Source: an uncultured Flavobacteriales bacterium
Lineage (GTDB): Bacteria; Bacteroidota; Bacteroidia; Flavobacteriales_D; Crocinitomicaceae
NCBI GenBank assembly: GCA_903879765.1
Contig: CAIRMS010000161.1
Coordinates: 1-56,757, forward strand
Direction: 5' to 3'
Length of the DNA: 56,757 bases
Below are positions 43,590-51,018 of the stretch, in pieces. Both the position numbers and the translations under genes were made by a program. The notes beneath the pieces were generated by a model. That model had not been told where the DNA came from and did not search any database. It was given only the letters and a program-made list of their open reading frames with translations. Every line of letters starts with the position of its first letter. Within the stretch, counting starts at the first letter, position 1.

Positions 43590-45425
43590 TTAATCTACGA
43601 TCGTGATGCGTTTCCGTTGTGATCCAATTAAAACGTAGTACATTCCTGGTTGGATTCCTTCTAGATTGATCTGTGTCGAGAAGGTTCCGGAACGTAATTC
43701 TGATCCATTCAAATCGTATAATCGGAAGATTCCAGGAGAAATTCCACTGATGTTCAAGGACTGATTTTCGTTAAGAGGATTTGGATAAACTAAAAACGTT
43801 TCTTCGTATTCGTTCAGCCCTGAATCTACAATGGTCAAATCTATGGTAACTGTGCTATCACAACCATAAATACTCGTGAAAAATTGAGTGTGTAACGCCG
43901 ACGTTGTGTATTCCTGTCCATTCCATGTAAATACATCAAAAACAGTTGAGTCAATTAGCGTACTTGTTATTGGATGAATGGTTAAATTCAAAGCAACAGT
44001 AGAATCGCATCCAGAAATACTTTGTAAGGAATCAATGTATACACCACTTTGCCAAAATGATTGACCATTCCAGCTAAAACTACCACAAGCACTTTCGGTC
44101 ACATTAGTGGTGTATGCTTGGACTACCGTTAAATTTAGTGATACGATAGAATCACATCCAGACATACTTTGCAAGGTATCAATGTAAACACCACTTTGTG
44201 AAAACGATTGTCCATTCCAAACAAAATTTCCACAAGCGCTTTCGTTTACATTGATATTGTAGGCTTGAACAATAGTTAAATTCAAGACAACCGTCGAATC
44301 ACATCCCCAGACAGTTGTTCCCTGAAAAGGATATGTTCCACTTTGAGTGTACGTTTGTCCGTTGAAGCTATAGGAATTACAAGAAGAAACATTCAGTGTA
44401 TTTGCATAGGCTAAATGCTGATTGATACTTAACACCACCGCTGGACTTTGTCCGCAGGTATTTTGTGCAAGAACGCTCACTGTACCACTCACAAAACTTG
44501 GGCTAAACAATAAATTGAGTGTTGTTCCGATGCTGCTTCCCGTTGCACCATTGGGGGTTGTCCATACATAGGAAGTTGCACCACTTACGGGCGTAATCGT
44601 ATACGATTCTGATCCATCATAGCAAAAGTGTGCCGCACCTGTAATTCCCGTTGGGGAAGATGGTGCTGTATTTATGACAACAGTTACTGCTAATCGATTA
44701 GTGGATTCTACACCGCTCACTGTTTGAGATGCATAATATGTTGTTCCATTGTTCAGAACCGAAGTTCCATTTAAAGGCGTTCCACCTGTAGCACTTGCAT
44801 ACCATTGAATAGACGTTCCTGTTGCCGATAATTGGGAAAGCACAGCGCCAGTACAAAAGGTTTGTGTAGAAGATCCTGTTGGTGCCGCTGGTGTAGGTGG
44901 TGGCGGGACCAAAGTGAAATTCGCAGTGGTAATTCCACGATTAGAAGATCCGTGGTAACTATAACTAAAACCATTACTTCCTGCTCTCGCCCAAATTAGG
45001 CCTAGTGAACCTGTGGAAGCGGTAAAAATATGGTCGTTCGCATCTCCTGTATTTAAAGCTCTTGTAGCAATAACCGTTCGAACACCTGATGCAACTGCGT
45101 CACTAACAATGGTCCAGTTTTGCTGTGGATCTGCAGTTGGAGCGGAATATCCTCCTATACTTGCATCAAAGGAGTTCAATGTTCCAGAGGTGTGAACCCC
45201 AACAACATCCTCTCCATTACCCATACTCGTTGCATTAAAACCAAGTGCAAACCATCTCGCAGAAGGTCCTGTTAGGGTTAGTGTCACTTGAGTACCGACA
45301 TCGATTTTTGCCGTCATAGCTAATCCTGCGGTAGAACTCAAACTAACAACACCTGTTGTATATGTTTGGGCTTTAACAATGGTCGCCGCAAATAAAAGAA
45401 TCAGAAATAATAGGTTATTTTTCAT
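43590..45425 (-). CDS. type IX-secreted surface protein with DOMON-like domain and Cys repeats
   Basis: 611 residues with a signal peptide (AATIVKAQ). Residues 20-170 look DOMON-like (WFALGFNATSMGNGEDVVG, GLIWARAGSNGFSYSYHGS). A proline linker is followed by Ig-like/PKD segments (FCTGAVLSQLSATGTSIQWYASATGG), then four repeats of about 50 residues of the form SACGxFxWNGQSFxQSGVY...GCDSTVxLNLTI. The C-terminal 75 residues (LVYPNPLNEN, FRLYDLNGSEL, QPGMYYVLI) are the type A T9SS sorting domain. It should be exported and attached to the cell surface; DOMON suggests heme or sugar binding. Substrate unknown. Confidence 0.85.
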   Translation of the reverse strand: MKNNLLFLILLFAATIVKAQTYTTGVVSLSSTAGLAMTAKIDVGTQVTLTLTGPSARWFALGFNATSMGNGEDVVGVHTSGTLNSFDASIGGYSAPTADPQQNWTIVSDAVASGVRTVIATRALNTGDANDHIFTASTGSLGLIWARAGSNGFSYSYHGSSNRGITTANFTLVPPPPTPAAPTGSSTQTFCTGAVLSQLSATGTSIQWYASATGGTPLNGTSVLNNGTTYYASQTVSGVESTNRLAVTVVINTAPSSPTGITGAAHFCYDGSESYTITPVSGATSYVWTTPNGATGSSIGTTLNLLFSPSFVSGTVSVLAQNTCGQSPAVVLSINQHLAYANTLNVSSCNSYSFNGQTYTQSGTYPFQGTTVWGCDSTVVLNLTIVQAYNINVNESACGNFVWNGQSFSQSGVYIDTLQSMSGCDSIVSLNLTVVQAYTTNVTESACGSFSWNGQSFWQSGVYIDSLQSISGCDSTVALNLTIHPITSTLIDSTVFDVFTWNGQEYTTSALHTQFFTSIYGCDSTVTIDLTIVDSGLNEYEETFLVYPNPLNENQSLNISGISPGIFRLYDLNGSELRSGTFSTQINLEGIQPGMYYVLIGSQRKRITIVD

Positions 45426-45939
45426 CGGATTTAAATATTTTGTTAAGCTTTTCGTCGTTATATAAAATCAAAAGTTCCTTGATGGATTTTCCATTTTGAT
45501 CAAGAATTTTCATGTTTGGATTTCCCATTAACATTCTTTCTACCAACTCATACCTTCTTAGACTCATAGCAAAATGTAACGGTGTTCCAAATTGAGAAAA
45601 TTGACAAGTATCGTTCAAAGAAACACCCTTTTGAAGTAAAAGTTCGAAAATCTCAAGGTTATTTTTATAAATCACTCCATAAACTGCAGAACCTTCTGTA
45701 AAACATGTTTTAATATCTGCGCCACGTTCCACTAAAAGTTTAGCCACCTCGTTATTTCCGCGGTAAGCAGCTAGTAAAAATGGAGATAATCCTTGCTCAG
45801 AAAGTTGATTGACCTGATTAGGTTGTTCATCCAAAAGCTTTTTCATCGCGACAACATCTCCTGTACGTGCTATTTCGTGAATTGATTGCCCGTAAGATAC
45901 AACGCTGAGGAATAGAGAAATGAATAGTAACTTAATCAT
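45415..45939 (-). CDS. exported ankyrin-repeat protein
   Basis: 174 residues with a signal peptide (FLSVVSYGQ). At least four ankyrin repeats: IHEIARTGDVVAMKKLLDE, GLSPFLLAAYRGNNEVAKLLVERGAD, YKNNLEIFELLLQKGVSLND, and GTPLHFAMSLRRYELVERML. It overlaps the T9SS gene by 11 bp and is transcribed with it, so it may assist that protein in the periplasm. Its upstream region is repeat block D. Confidence 0.82.
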   Translation of the reverse strand: MIKLLFISLFLSVVSYGQSIHEIARTGDVVAMKKLLDEQPNQVNQLSEQGLSPFLLAAYRGNNEVAKLLVERGADIKTCFTEGSAVYGVIYKNNLEIFELLLQKGVSLNDTCQFSQFGTPLHFAMSLRRYELVERMLMGNPNMKILDQNGKSIKELLILYNDEKLNKIFKSDEK

Positions 45940-45943
45940 TGTG

Positions 45944-45951
45944 TAAAAATA
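45944..45951 (-). promoter_or_regulatory. -7-like box of the ankyrin/T9SS operon at the edge of block D
   Basis: The minus strand reads TATTTTTA (last base differs from TAnnTTTG), 4 nt before the ATG at 45939 and exactly 4 nt (TCCT) after the end of the repeat array. Confidence 0.4.
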
Positions 45952-45955
45952 AGGA

Positions 45956-46275
45956 TAATGTGCTAATGATTTAATGTGCTAATGATTTAATGTGCTAATG
46001 GCTTAGTGTGCTAGTTGTCCAATGTGCTAATGTGCTAGTTGTCCAATGTGCTAATTGCTTAGTGTGCTAGTTATTTAATGTGCTAATTTGCTAATTGCTT
46101 AATGTGCTAGTTATTTAATGTGCTAATTTGCTAATTGCTTAATGTGCTAGTTATTTAATGTGCTAATGTGCCAGTTAGACAATGTGCTAGTTGTTTTATT
46201 TCGTGGCGGGAGCACATTAATCCATTGGTAAATTAGCACATTAGATCATTGCTACATTAGTACATTGATACATTA
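45956..46275. repeat. octamer array block D (two arms, 40 octamers)
   Basis: Fills nearly all of the 367-bp divergent gap. The total is 320 bp, exactly 40 octamers with no indel. The left arm (45956-46195) has 30 units, mostly TAATGTGC alternating with TAATTGCT, TAGTTGTC or TAGTTATT. The core is two octamers (TTATTTCG, TGGCGGGA). The right arm (46212-46275) has eight inverted units (GCACATTA, ATCCATTG and so on). Within the left arm a 40-bp higher-order unit (five octamers) recurs at about 46021, 46061, 46101 and 46141. Apart from promoter boxes at both edges, I see nothing else in the gap. Confidence 0.95.
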
Positions 46276-46287
46276 TCACTATCTTTG
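46257..46287 (+). promoter_or_regulatory. promoter of the PurF-type gene at the edge of block D
   Basis: TATCTTTG at 46280-46287 fits the -7 box, 4 nt (TCAC) after the last octamer and 19 nt before the ATG at 46307. TTAG (46257-46260), supplied by the array, lies 19 nt upstream in the -33 position. Confidence 0.5.
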
Positions 46288-46306
46288 CCGCAAACTTAAA
46301 CGAACC

Positions 46307-48208
46307 ATGAGTGATCCGATAAAACATGAATGTGGAATAGCTCTTTTAAGGCTGAAAAAACCTTTGGAATATTACCTGGAAAAGTACGGTACGGCACTGT
46401 ATGGCATCAACAAGATGCACCTACTCATGGAAAAACAACACAATCGTGGTCAAGATGGCGCTGGAATCGCGAATATTAAGTTCGATATGGAACCGGGACA
46501 ACGGTACATTTCTAGAACACGATCCATAAAAAAGAATCCAACACAGGATATTTTTGATCAAATCAATGGGAAATTCCAACAAATTCAACAAGAAAATCCT
46601 GCCCATCTGAAGGATGTTAATTACCTAAAACAAAATGCTGGATTCACTGGAGAATTGTTTTTGGGACACCTTCGTTACGGAACTTTTGGACGAAACTCCA
46701 TTGAAAGTTGTCACCCATTTTTACGTCAAAACAACTGGATTACTCGCAACTTGGTTGTGGCTGGAAATTTCAATTTAACAAACGTCGACGAGTTGTTTCA
46801 AAACTTGGTCAACTTGGGTCAACATCCGAAAGAAAAAAGTGACACAGTAACGGTTTTAGAAAAAATAGGCCATTTCCTTGATGTAGAGAATGACGACTTA
46901 TATGCTCATTACAAATCACTTGGCTATTCTAAAGATCAAATATATGCTCGCATCGCGAAAGAAGTTAATTTGGTTAAGATCTTGAAAAAAGCATCCGAAG
47001 TTTGGGATGGTGGATATGCCATGGCAGGGCTACTTGGTCATGGTGACGCATTTGTCTTACGAGATCCAAATGGCATTCGTCCGGCATTTTGGTATGAAGA
47101 TGATGAAATTTGTGTTGTTGCATCTGAACGACCAGTGATTCAAACTGCCTTCAACTTAACCAGTGATCAAATCCATGAACTTCAACCGGGACACGCATTA
47201 ATCGTGCGCAAAAACGGTGAAGTAAAAGAAGAGATGATTAATGCTCCTAGAGAGATTAAAAAATGTTCTTTTGAACGCATCTATTTCTCCCGCGGATCAG
47301 ATACTGACATTTACAAAGAACGAAAAGCTTTAGGAAGACTAATCGTTGATCAAGTACTAAGGACGGTTAATCACGATTTCGACAATAGTGTATTTTCATT
47401 CATTCCAAATACAGCAGAAGTTTCCTTTTACGGATTGATCAAAGGATTGGAAGAGAATTTGAATCAACAAAAAATCAAGCAAATTCAAACGCTTGGAAAA
47501 GATGCGAGTACAGAACAGCTAGCAGAAATCATCAACCGTCGTGCACGTATCGAAAAGATTGCAATTAAGGATGCCAAGTTGCGTACCTTCATCACACAAG
47601 ATGACTCACGTGACGATCTTGTTGCGCATGTATATGACATTACCTATGGAAGTGTGCGTCCAGGAACAGATAACCTCATCGTAATTGATGATAGTATCGT
47701 ACGTGGAACAACTTTAAAACAAAGTATCTTACGAATTCTTGATCGTTTGTCACCGAAGAAAATCGTTGTTGTTTCGTCTGCACCTCAAATTCGTTACCCG
47801 GATTGTTATGGAATCGATATGGCGAAAATGGGTGATTTCATCGCATTCGAGGCCGCTATTCAATTGTTGCGTGACCGAAAAATGGACCGTGTAATAAAAG
47901 AAGTATACGAAAAATGTATAGAGCAAGTAAACCTACCAAAGGAACAAGTTCGGAATTTCGTGAAAGAAATTTATGCGCCATTCAGCAACGAAGAAATTTC
48001 CGCGAAAATTGCTGAATTGTTGACTCCTCCGACGATCAAAGCGGAAGTTGAAATCGTTTTCCAAACAGTAGAAAACCTACACATTGCTTGTCCAAATCAC
48101 CTTGGAGACTGGTACTTCACAGGAGATTATCCAACACCTGGTGGAAACAAAGTGGTGAATAAGGCATTTATCAATTGGGTAGAGAAGAGGAACGAGCGAG
48201 CATATTAA
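46307..48208 (+). CDS. purF: amidophosphoribosyltransferase, PurF-type (long Bacteroidetes form)
   Basis: 633 residues from the ATG at 46307; the earlier TTG lies inside the array and upstream of the promoter. The first committed step of purine synthesis: glutamine plus PRPP to phosphoribosylamine. MSDPIKHE is probably a propeptide before the nucleophile Cys9 (ECGIALLRL). GQDGAGI and FLGHLRYGTFG belong to the glutaminase half; VIDDSIVRGTTLK is the PRPP-binding loop. It is longer than the E. coli enzyme (about 505 residues) with inserts in both halves and a C-terminal extension, as I recall for Bacteroidetes. Its TAA stop is the first unit of block E. Confidence 0.88.
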   Translation: MSDPIKHECGIALLRLKKPLEYYLEKYGTALYGINKMHLLMEKQHNRGQDGAGIANIKFDMEPGQRYISRTRSIKKNPTQDIFDQINGKFQQIQQENPAHLKDVNYLKQNAGFTGELFLGHLRYGTFGRNSIESCHPFLRQNNWITRNLVVAGNFNLTNVDELFQNLVNLGQHPKEKSDTVTVLEKIGHFLDVENDDLYAHYKSLGYSKDQIYARIAKEVNLVKILKKASEVWDGGYAMAGLLGHGDAFVLRDPNGIRPAFWYEDDEICVVASERPVIQTAFNLTSDQIHELQPGHALIVRKNGEVKEEMINAPREIKKCSFERIYFSRGSDTDIYKERKALGRLIVDQVLRTVNHDFDNSVFSFIPNTAEVSFYGLIKGLEENLNQQKIKQIQTLGKDASTEQLAEIINRRARIEKIAIKDAKLRTFITQDDSRDDLVAHVYDITYGSVRPGTDNLIVIDDSIVRGTTLKQSILRILDRLSPKKIVVVSSAPQIRYPDCYGIDMAKMGDFIAFEAAIQLLRDRKMDRVIKEVYEKCIEQVNLPKEQVRNFVKEIYAPFSNEEISAKIAELLTPPTIKAEVEIVFQTVENLHIACPNHLGDWYFTGDYPTPGGNKVVNKAFINWVEKRNERAY

Positions 48209-48350
48209 TGTGCTAATGTGCTAATTGTCTAATGTGCTATTGACCTAATGGGCTAATTTGCTAGTTGTTTAATGTGCTAATTGTCTAATGTGCTATGGTT
48301 ACAATGTGCTAGTTGTTTTAATGTACTGATGTGCTTATATGCTGGTGGAG
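48206..48350. repeat. octamer array block E, left flank of the S23 gene
   Basis: About 18 octamers from the purF TAA stop: TAATGTGC twice, TAATTGTC, TAATGTGC, TATTGACC and so on. There is one 1-bp insertion near 48318, and it ends in TTATATGC then TGGTGGAG. From there to the S23 start (48351-48418) I see no repeat. With block F it flanks the S23 gene in inverted orientation. Confidence 0.9.
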
Positions 48351-48418
48351 TTCCTATTGATTTTGATGATTATGTGACGTTTAGAGAATAAAATTCAACT
48401 TCTTGCGTTAAATGATTC

Positions 48419-48769
48419 ATGACTGATTCTAAGAACCCATTACTCACTAAATCTTTTGATTTTGCACTATTGATTGTGTCGTTTTGTCAAGAGTTACAAT
48501 CCCAAAGAAGTTACGTTATTGCACATCAACTGTTGAAATCAGGTACTTCTGTTGGAGCAAATATTCGTGAAGCTCAGCATGCAGAGTCTAGAGCGGATTT
48601 CATTCACAAACTGAAAATTGCCTCCAAGGAATGTGAGGAAACAACCTATTGGCTCGAAATCTGTCAAGCAAGTTATCCCATGAATTGTGATACACTCATT
48701 AACGAATCACTCCAAATCGGTAAACTACTCAGTCGCATCATCTCCACTGCAAAACGAAATAGATCCTAA
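48419..48769 (+). CDS. four-helix-bundle protein (S23/23S rRNA intervening-sequence family)
   Basis: 116 residues. The core QLLKSGTSVGANIREAQHAESRADFIHKLKIASKECEETTYWLEI (key residues Ser-Gly-Thr-Ser-Val-Gly-Ala-Asn, Arg-Glu-Ala, Glu-Thr, Tyr-Trp-Leu) is the hallmark of the S23/IVP family. Relatives are encoded in intervening sequences inside some 23S rRNA genes, and the same fold occurs as Avd, the reverse-transcriptase partner in diversity-generating retroelements. No rRNA and no reverse transcriptase are nearby. The gene lies exactly between a left repeat arm (block E) and an inverted right arm (block F), where other blocks have only a short core. Confidence 0.88.
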   Translation: MTDSKNPLLTKSFDFALLIVSFCQELQSQRSYVIAHQLLKSGTSVGANIREAQHAESRADFIHKLKIASKECEETTYWLEICQASYPMNCDTLINESLQIGKLLSRIISTAKRNRS

Positions 48770-48817
48770 ACTAATTGGCAAATTAGTCCATTAGTCCATT
48801 AGCACATTACTCCATAA
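48770..48817. repeat. octamer array block F, right flank of the S23 gene
   Basis: Six inverted octamers: ACTAATTG, GCAAATTA, GTCCATTA twice, GCACATTA and CTCCATAA, beginning one base after the S23 stop. The block ends 4 nt (TCCC) before a TACTTTTA box in front of waaA. Confidence 0.88.
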
Positions 48818-48829
48818 TCCCTACTTTTA
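48799..48829 (+). promoter_or_regulatory. waaA promoter at the edge of block F
   Basis: TACTTTTA at 48822-48829 (last base differs from the consensus), with array-supplied TTAG (48799-48802) 19 nt upstream. The TTG start of waaA follows after 13 nt. Confidence 0.35.
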
Positions 48830-48842
48830 TAAAAAATTAAAC

Positions 48843-50045
48843 TTGTCACTTATCTACTCCTTTTTTATTCGATGCTACGGCGTGTTGATTCACGTTGCTT
48901 CTCGGTTCAATCCGAAGGCGAAGGCCTGGGTAGAAGGACGACAACAATGGCAAGAGAAATTACGGAAACAAATTCCAAAGGAACGCAAGGTGTTGTGGTT
49001 TCATTGTGCTTCGCTAGGCGAGTTTGACCAGGGGTCACCCTTGATGAAGTCTATGAAGGAAGCCGACCCAAGTTTATTCCTATTGGTAAGTTTCTTCTCT
49101 CCATCGGGAATGGAACATTACCAAAAACGTGAAAAAATCGTTGATGCTGCTTGCTACCTTCCGCTGGACACACTCCAAAATGCACGGACGTTTGTCCAAA
49201 TAGTACAGCCACAAAAAGCGGTTTTCGTGAAATATGAATTCTGGCCAAATTTCCTTAGAGCTTTGGATGAAAATAACATCGAAACAGTAGCTGTATCGGC
49301 AATTTTCCGTCCCTCACAGCTCTATTTTCGTTGGTACGGTGGATTTTTCAGAAAGGCATTGAAACGCATTCATCATTTTTACGTGCAAAACGAAGAAAGT
49401 GCGAAGTTATTGAAATCGATAGGTATTCATCAAAGCACAGTTTCTGGCGACATGCGTTACAAACGTGTGGTACAAGCGAAGGAAATAGCAATGCAGACTA
49501 CCAATGAACTTCTTGCATGCTTTACCTCGGGTTCCATTACACTCATACTTGGGAGTTCTTGGCCTAAAGAGGAAGAAATCGTGTGTACGGCTTTTCCGGA
49601 GCTCGGAGCAACTAAATTGATCATCGCTCCACACGATGTGAGCGAGCAGCATATTGCATCCATTCAAGCAGCGTTTCCTTCAGCTTTGCGCTATACTCAG
49701 TTAGAAGTGCGTCGTGATGAACAGCAACTTTTGGATGCCCAGATCCTAATCATCGATTGCATTGGACAATTAAGTGCCGCTTACCGCTATGGAACAATTG
49801 CTTTTATCGGCGGTGGTTTTACCGGAAGTCTACACAATATCCTAGAACCTGCCGTTTATGGACTACCACTCCTATTTGGTCCAAAACATAGAAAATTTCC
49901 CGAAGCAGATTTATTTCTTGAAAAAGGCTTCGCCCTTGAGGTTAACAATCCCACAGATTTTCACAAAGCGTTCAACTCGCTACTTACTAAAGTATCTTCA
50001 CTGCGTCCAGAAATGGAATCGTTTGTTGAAAGTCAAATTGGTTAA
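48843..50045 (+). CDS. waaA: 3-deoxy-D-manno-octulosonic acid (Kdo) transferase, C-terminus probably shortened
   Basis: 400 residues from a TTG start; the N-terminus (LIYSFFIRCYGVLIHVASRFNPKAKAWVEGR) fits the family and no ATG does. It adds Kdo to the lipid A precursor at the inner membrane. WFHCASLGEFDQGSPL holds the catalytic Glu; FVKYEFWPNFLRAL and FIGGGFTGSLHNILEPAVYGLPLLFGP are the donor-site region. It ends at FVESQIG, where E. coli WaaA continues (NQGALQRL and about 15 more residues). The TAA stop belongs to the first octamer of block G, so the array may have replaced the end of the gene. Confidence 0.92.
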   Translation: MSLIYSFFIRCYGVLIHVASRFNPKAKAWVEGRQQWQEKLRKQIPKERKVLWFHCASLGEFDQGSPLMKSMKEADPSLFLLVSFFSPSGMEHYQKREKIVDAACYLPLDTLQNARTFVQIVQPQKAVFVKYEFWPNFLRALDENNIETVAVSAIFRPSQLYFRWYGGFFRKALKRIHHFYVQNEESAKLLKSIGIHQSTVSGDMRYKRVVQAKEIAMQTTNELLACFTSGSITLILGSSWPKEEEIVCTAFPELGATKLIIAPHDVSEQHIASIQAAFPSALRYTQLEVRRDEQQLLDAQILIIDCIGQLSAAYRYGTIAFIGGGFTGSLHNILEPAVYGLPLLFGPKHRKFPEADLFLEKGFALEVNNPTDFHKAFNSLLTKVSSLRPEMESFVESQIG

Positions 50046-50259
50046 TGTGCTAATGGACTAATGTGCTAATGGACTAATGTGCTAATATGCTAATTGGCTA
50101 ATGTGCTAATGGACTAGTTGCTTAATTTGCTAATGGACTAATTTGCTTGTTGATTGATGTTCTAGATACTTTCAGGCGCAGTGGAAATCCAATGGGCACA
50201 TTAGTACATCGAATCATTAGCACATTGATTAATTAACACATTGAATCATTAGCACATTA
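50043..50259. repeat. octamer array block G (two arms, between convergent genes)
   Basis: The left arm starts at the waaA TAA stop: TAATGTGC alternating with TAATGGAC, about 16 units to 50170. The core follows (TTCAGGCG, CAGTGGAA, ATCCAATG). The right arm (50196-50259) has eight inverted units and ends in GCACATTA, whose last three bases are the TAA stop of the leftward gene at 50257-51018. Total 217 bp, one base more than 27 octamers. Confidence 0.93.
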
Positions 50260-51018
50260 ATTATAATAATAATCCTTCGGCTGCTTCGAGTAAAATGGGA
50301 TGTACCAACCAATGCGAATACCTGTCTGAAGATCGAGGCGCAAAGCGGTGGACACAGGAATGTCCGGTTGGTCGTAGTTGATGGTGCGACGATTATACGT
50401 CAGACCTTGTTGGCAGTAGATACCTGCATAAAAGTTTAATGGTCCCCCATTGTTGAGGAAGGAATAACCTACAAACTGATGGAAGTTGATTCCGGTAGTC
50501 ATTCGGTCGTAGCCACGTTTGTATGTTAATTCGATTTGGGGAACCACTTGATCGTTGGTTTCGATGCGTAAGTGATGTAACAAGTAACCTGCGCCAGCGT
50601 GAACAAGAATTCCTGAATTGGCGTTTTTCTTTCCAGTTGGAAATAAGCGTCCAACGCTGAAGTTCGCATTAAATCCACGTGGAAAAACGAGGACGGTCGC
50701 CTTGGTTCCATTGACATCTGTAATGTTACCCTTGTCATCTAATAAGTGATCAAAGATTCCATTCATTTTAACGTTGTTGCCAAAGATGAAATTCGCATCA
50801 ACGCCGAAATACCATTGGCTTTGAAGTTTGTATCCTGCAGAAAAGCCAAGGTTATTGAGATAACCATATCTCGCTAATAAATCTCCGCCTGGTAGATTTC
50901 CTCCCCAATGAATTCCAACTAGAGGTGTGCTTATTGATTCATTTTTCACTTCTCCTTGTGCAAAAACAAGGTATTGCATTGAAAATACTAAACCGATTAA
51001 AACACTAAATATTTTCAT
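50257..51018 (-). CDS. outer-membrane beta-barrel protein of the exopolysaccharide locus
   Basis: 253 residues with a signal peptide (MQYLVFAQ). The body is a barrel: GIHWGGNLPGGDLLARYGYLNNLGFSAGYKL, WYFGVDANFIFGN, LVHAGAGYLLHHLRIET, LDLQTGIRIGWYIPFY. It overlaps the Wzc-like gene by 4 bp, so it is the last gene of that operon and perhaps an export-associated outer-membrane part. No specific family is recognised. Its stop codon is supplied by the last octamer of block G. Confidence 0.72.
   Translation of the reverse strand: MKIFSVLIGLVFSMQYLVFAQGEVKNESISTPLVGIHWGGNLPGGDLLARYGYLNNLGFSAGYKLQSQWYFGVDANFIFGNNVKMNGIFDHLLDDKGNITDVNGTKATVLVFPRGFNANFSVGRLFPTGKKNANSGILVHAGAGYLLHHLRIETNDQVVPQIELTYKRGYDRMTTGINFHQFVGYSFLNNGGPLNFYAGIYCQQGLTYNRRTINYDQPDIPVSTALRLDLQTGIRIGWYIPFYSKQPKDYYYN

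Noticed and set aside
48419..48769. S23 gene as a diversity-generating retroelement accessory (Avd)
   Set aside because: No reverse transcriptase, template repeat or variable repeat pair is seen in the window; only the fold is shared.
40097..50259. CRISPR array
   Set aside because: The period is 8 bp with no unique spacers, and no cas genes are present.
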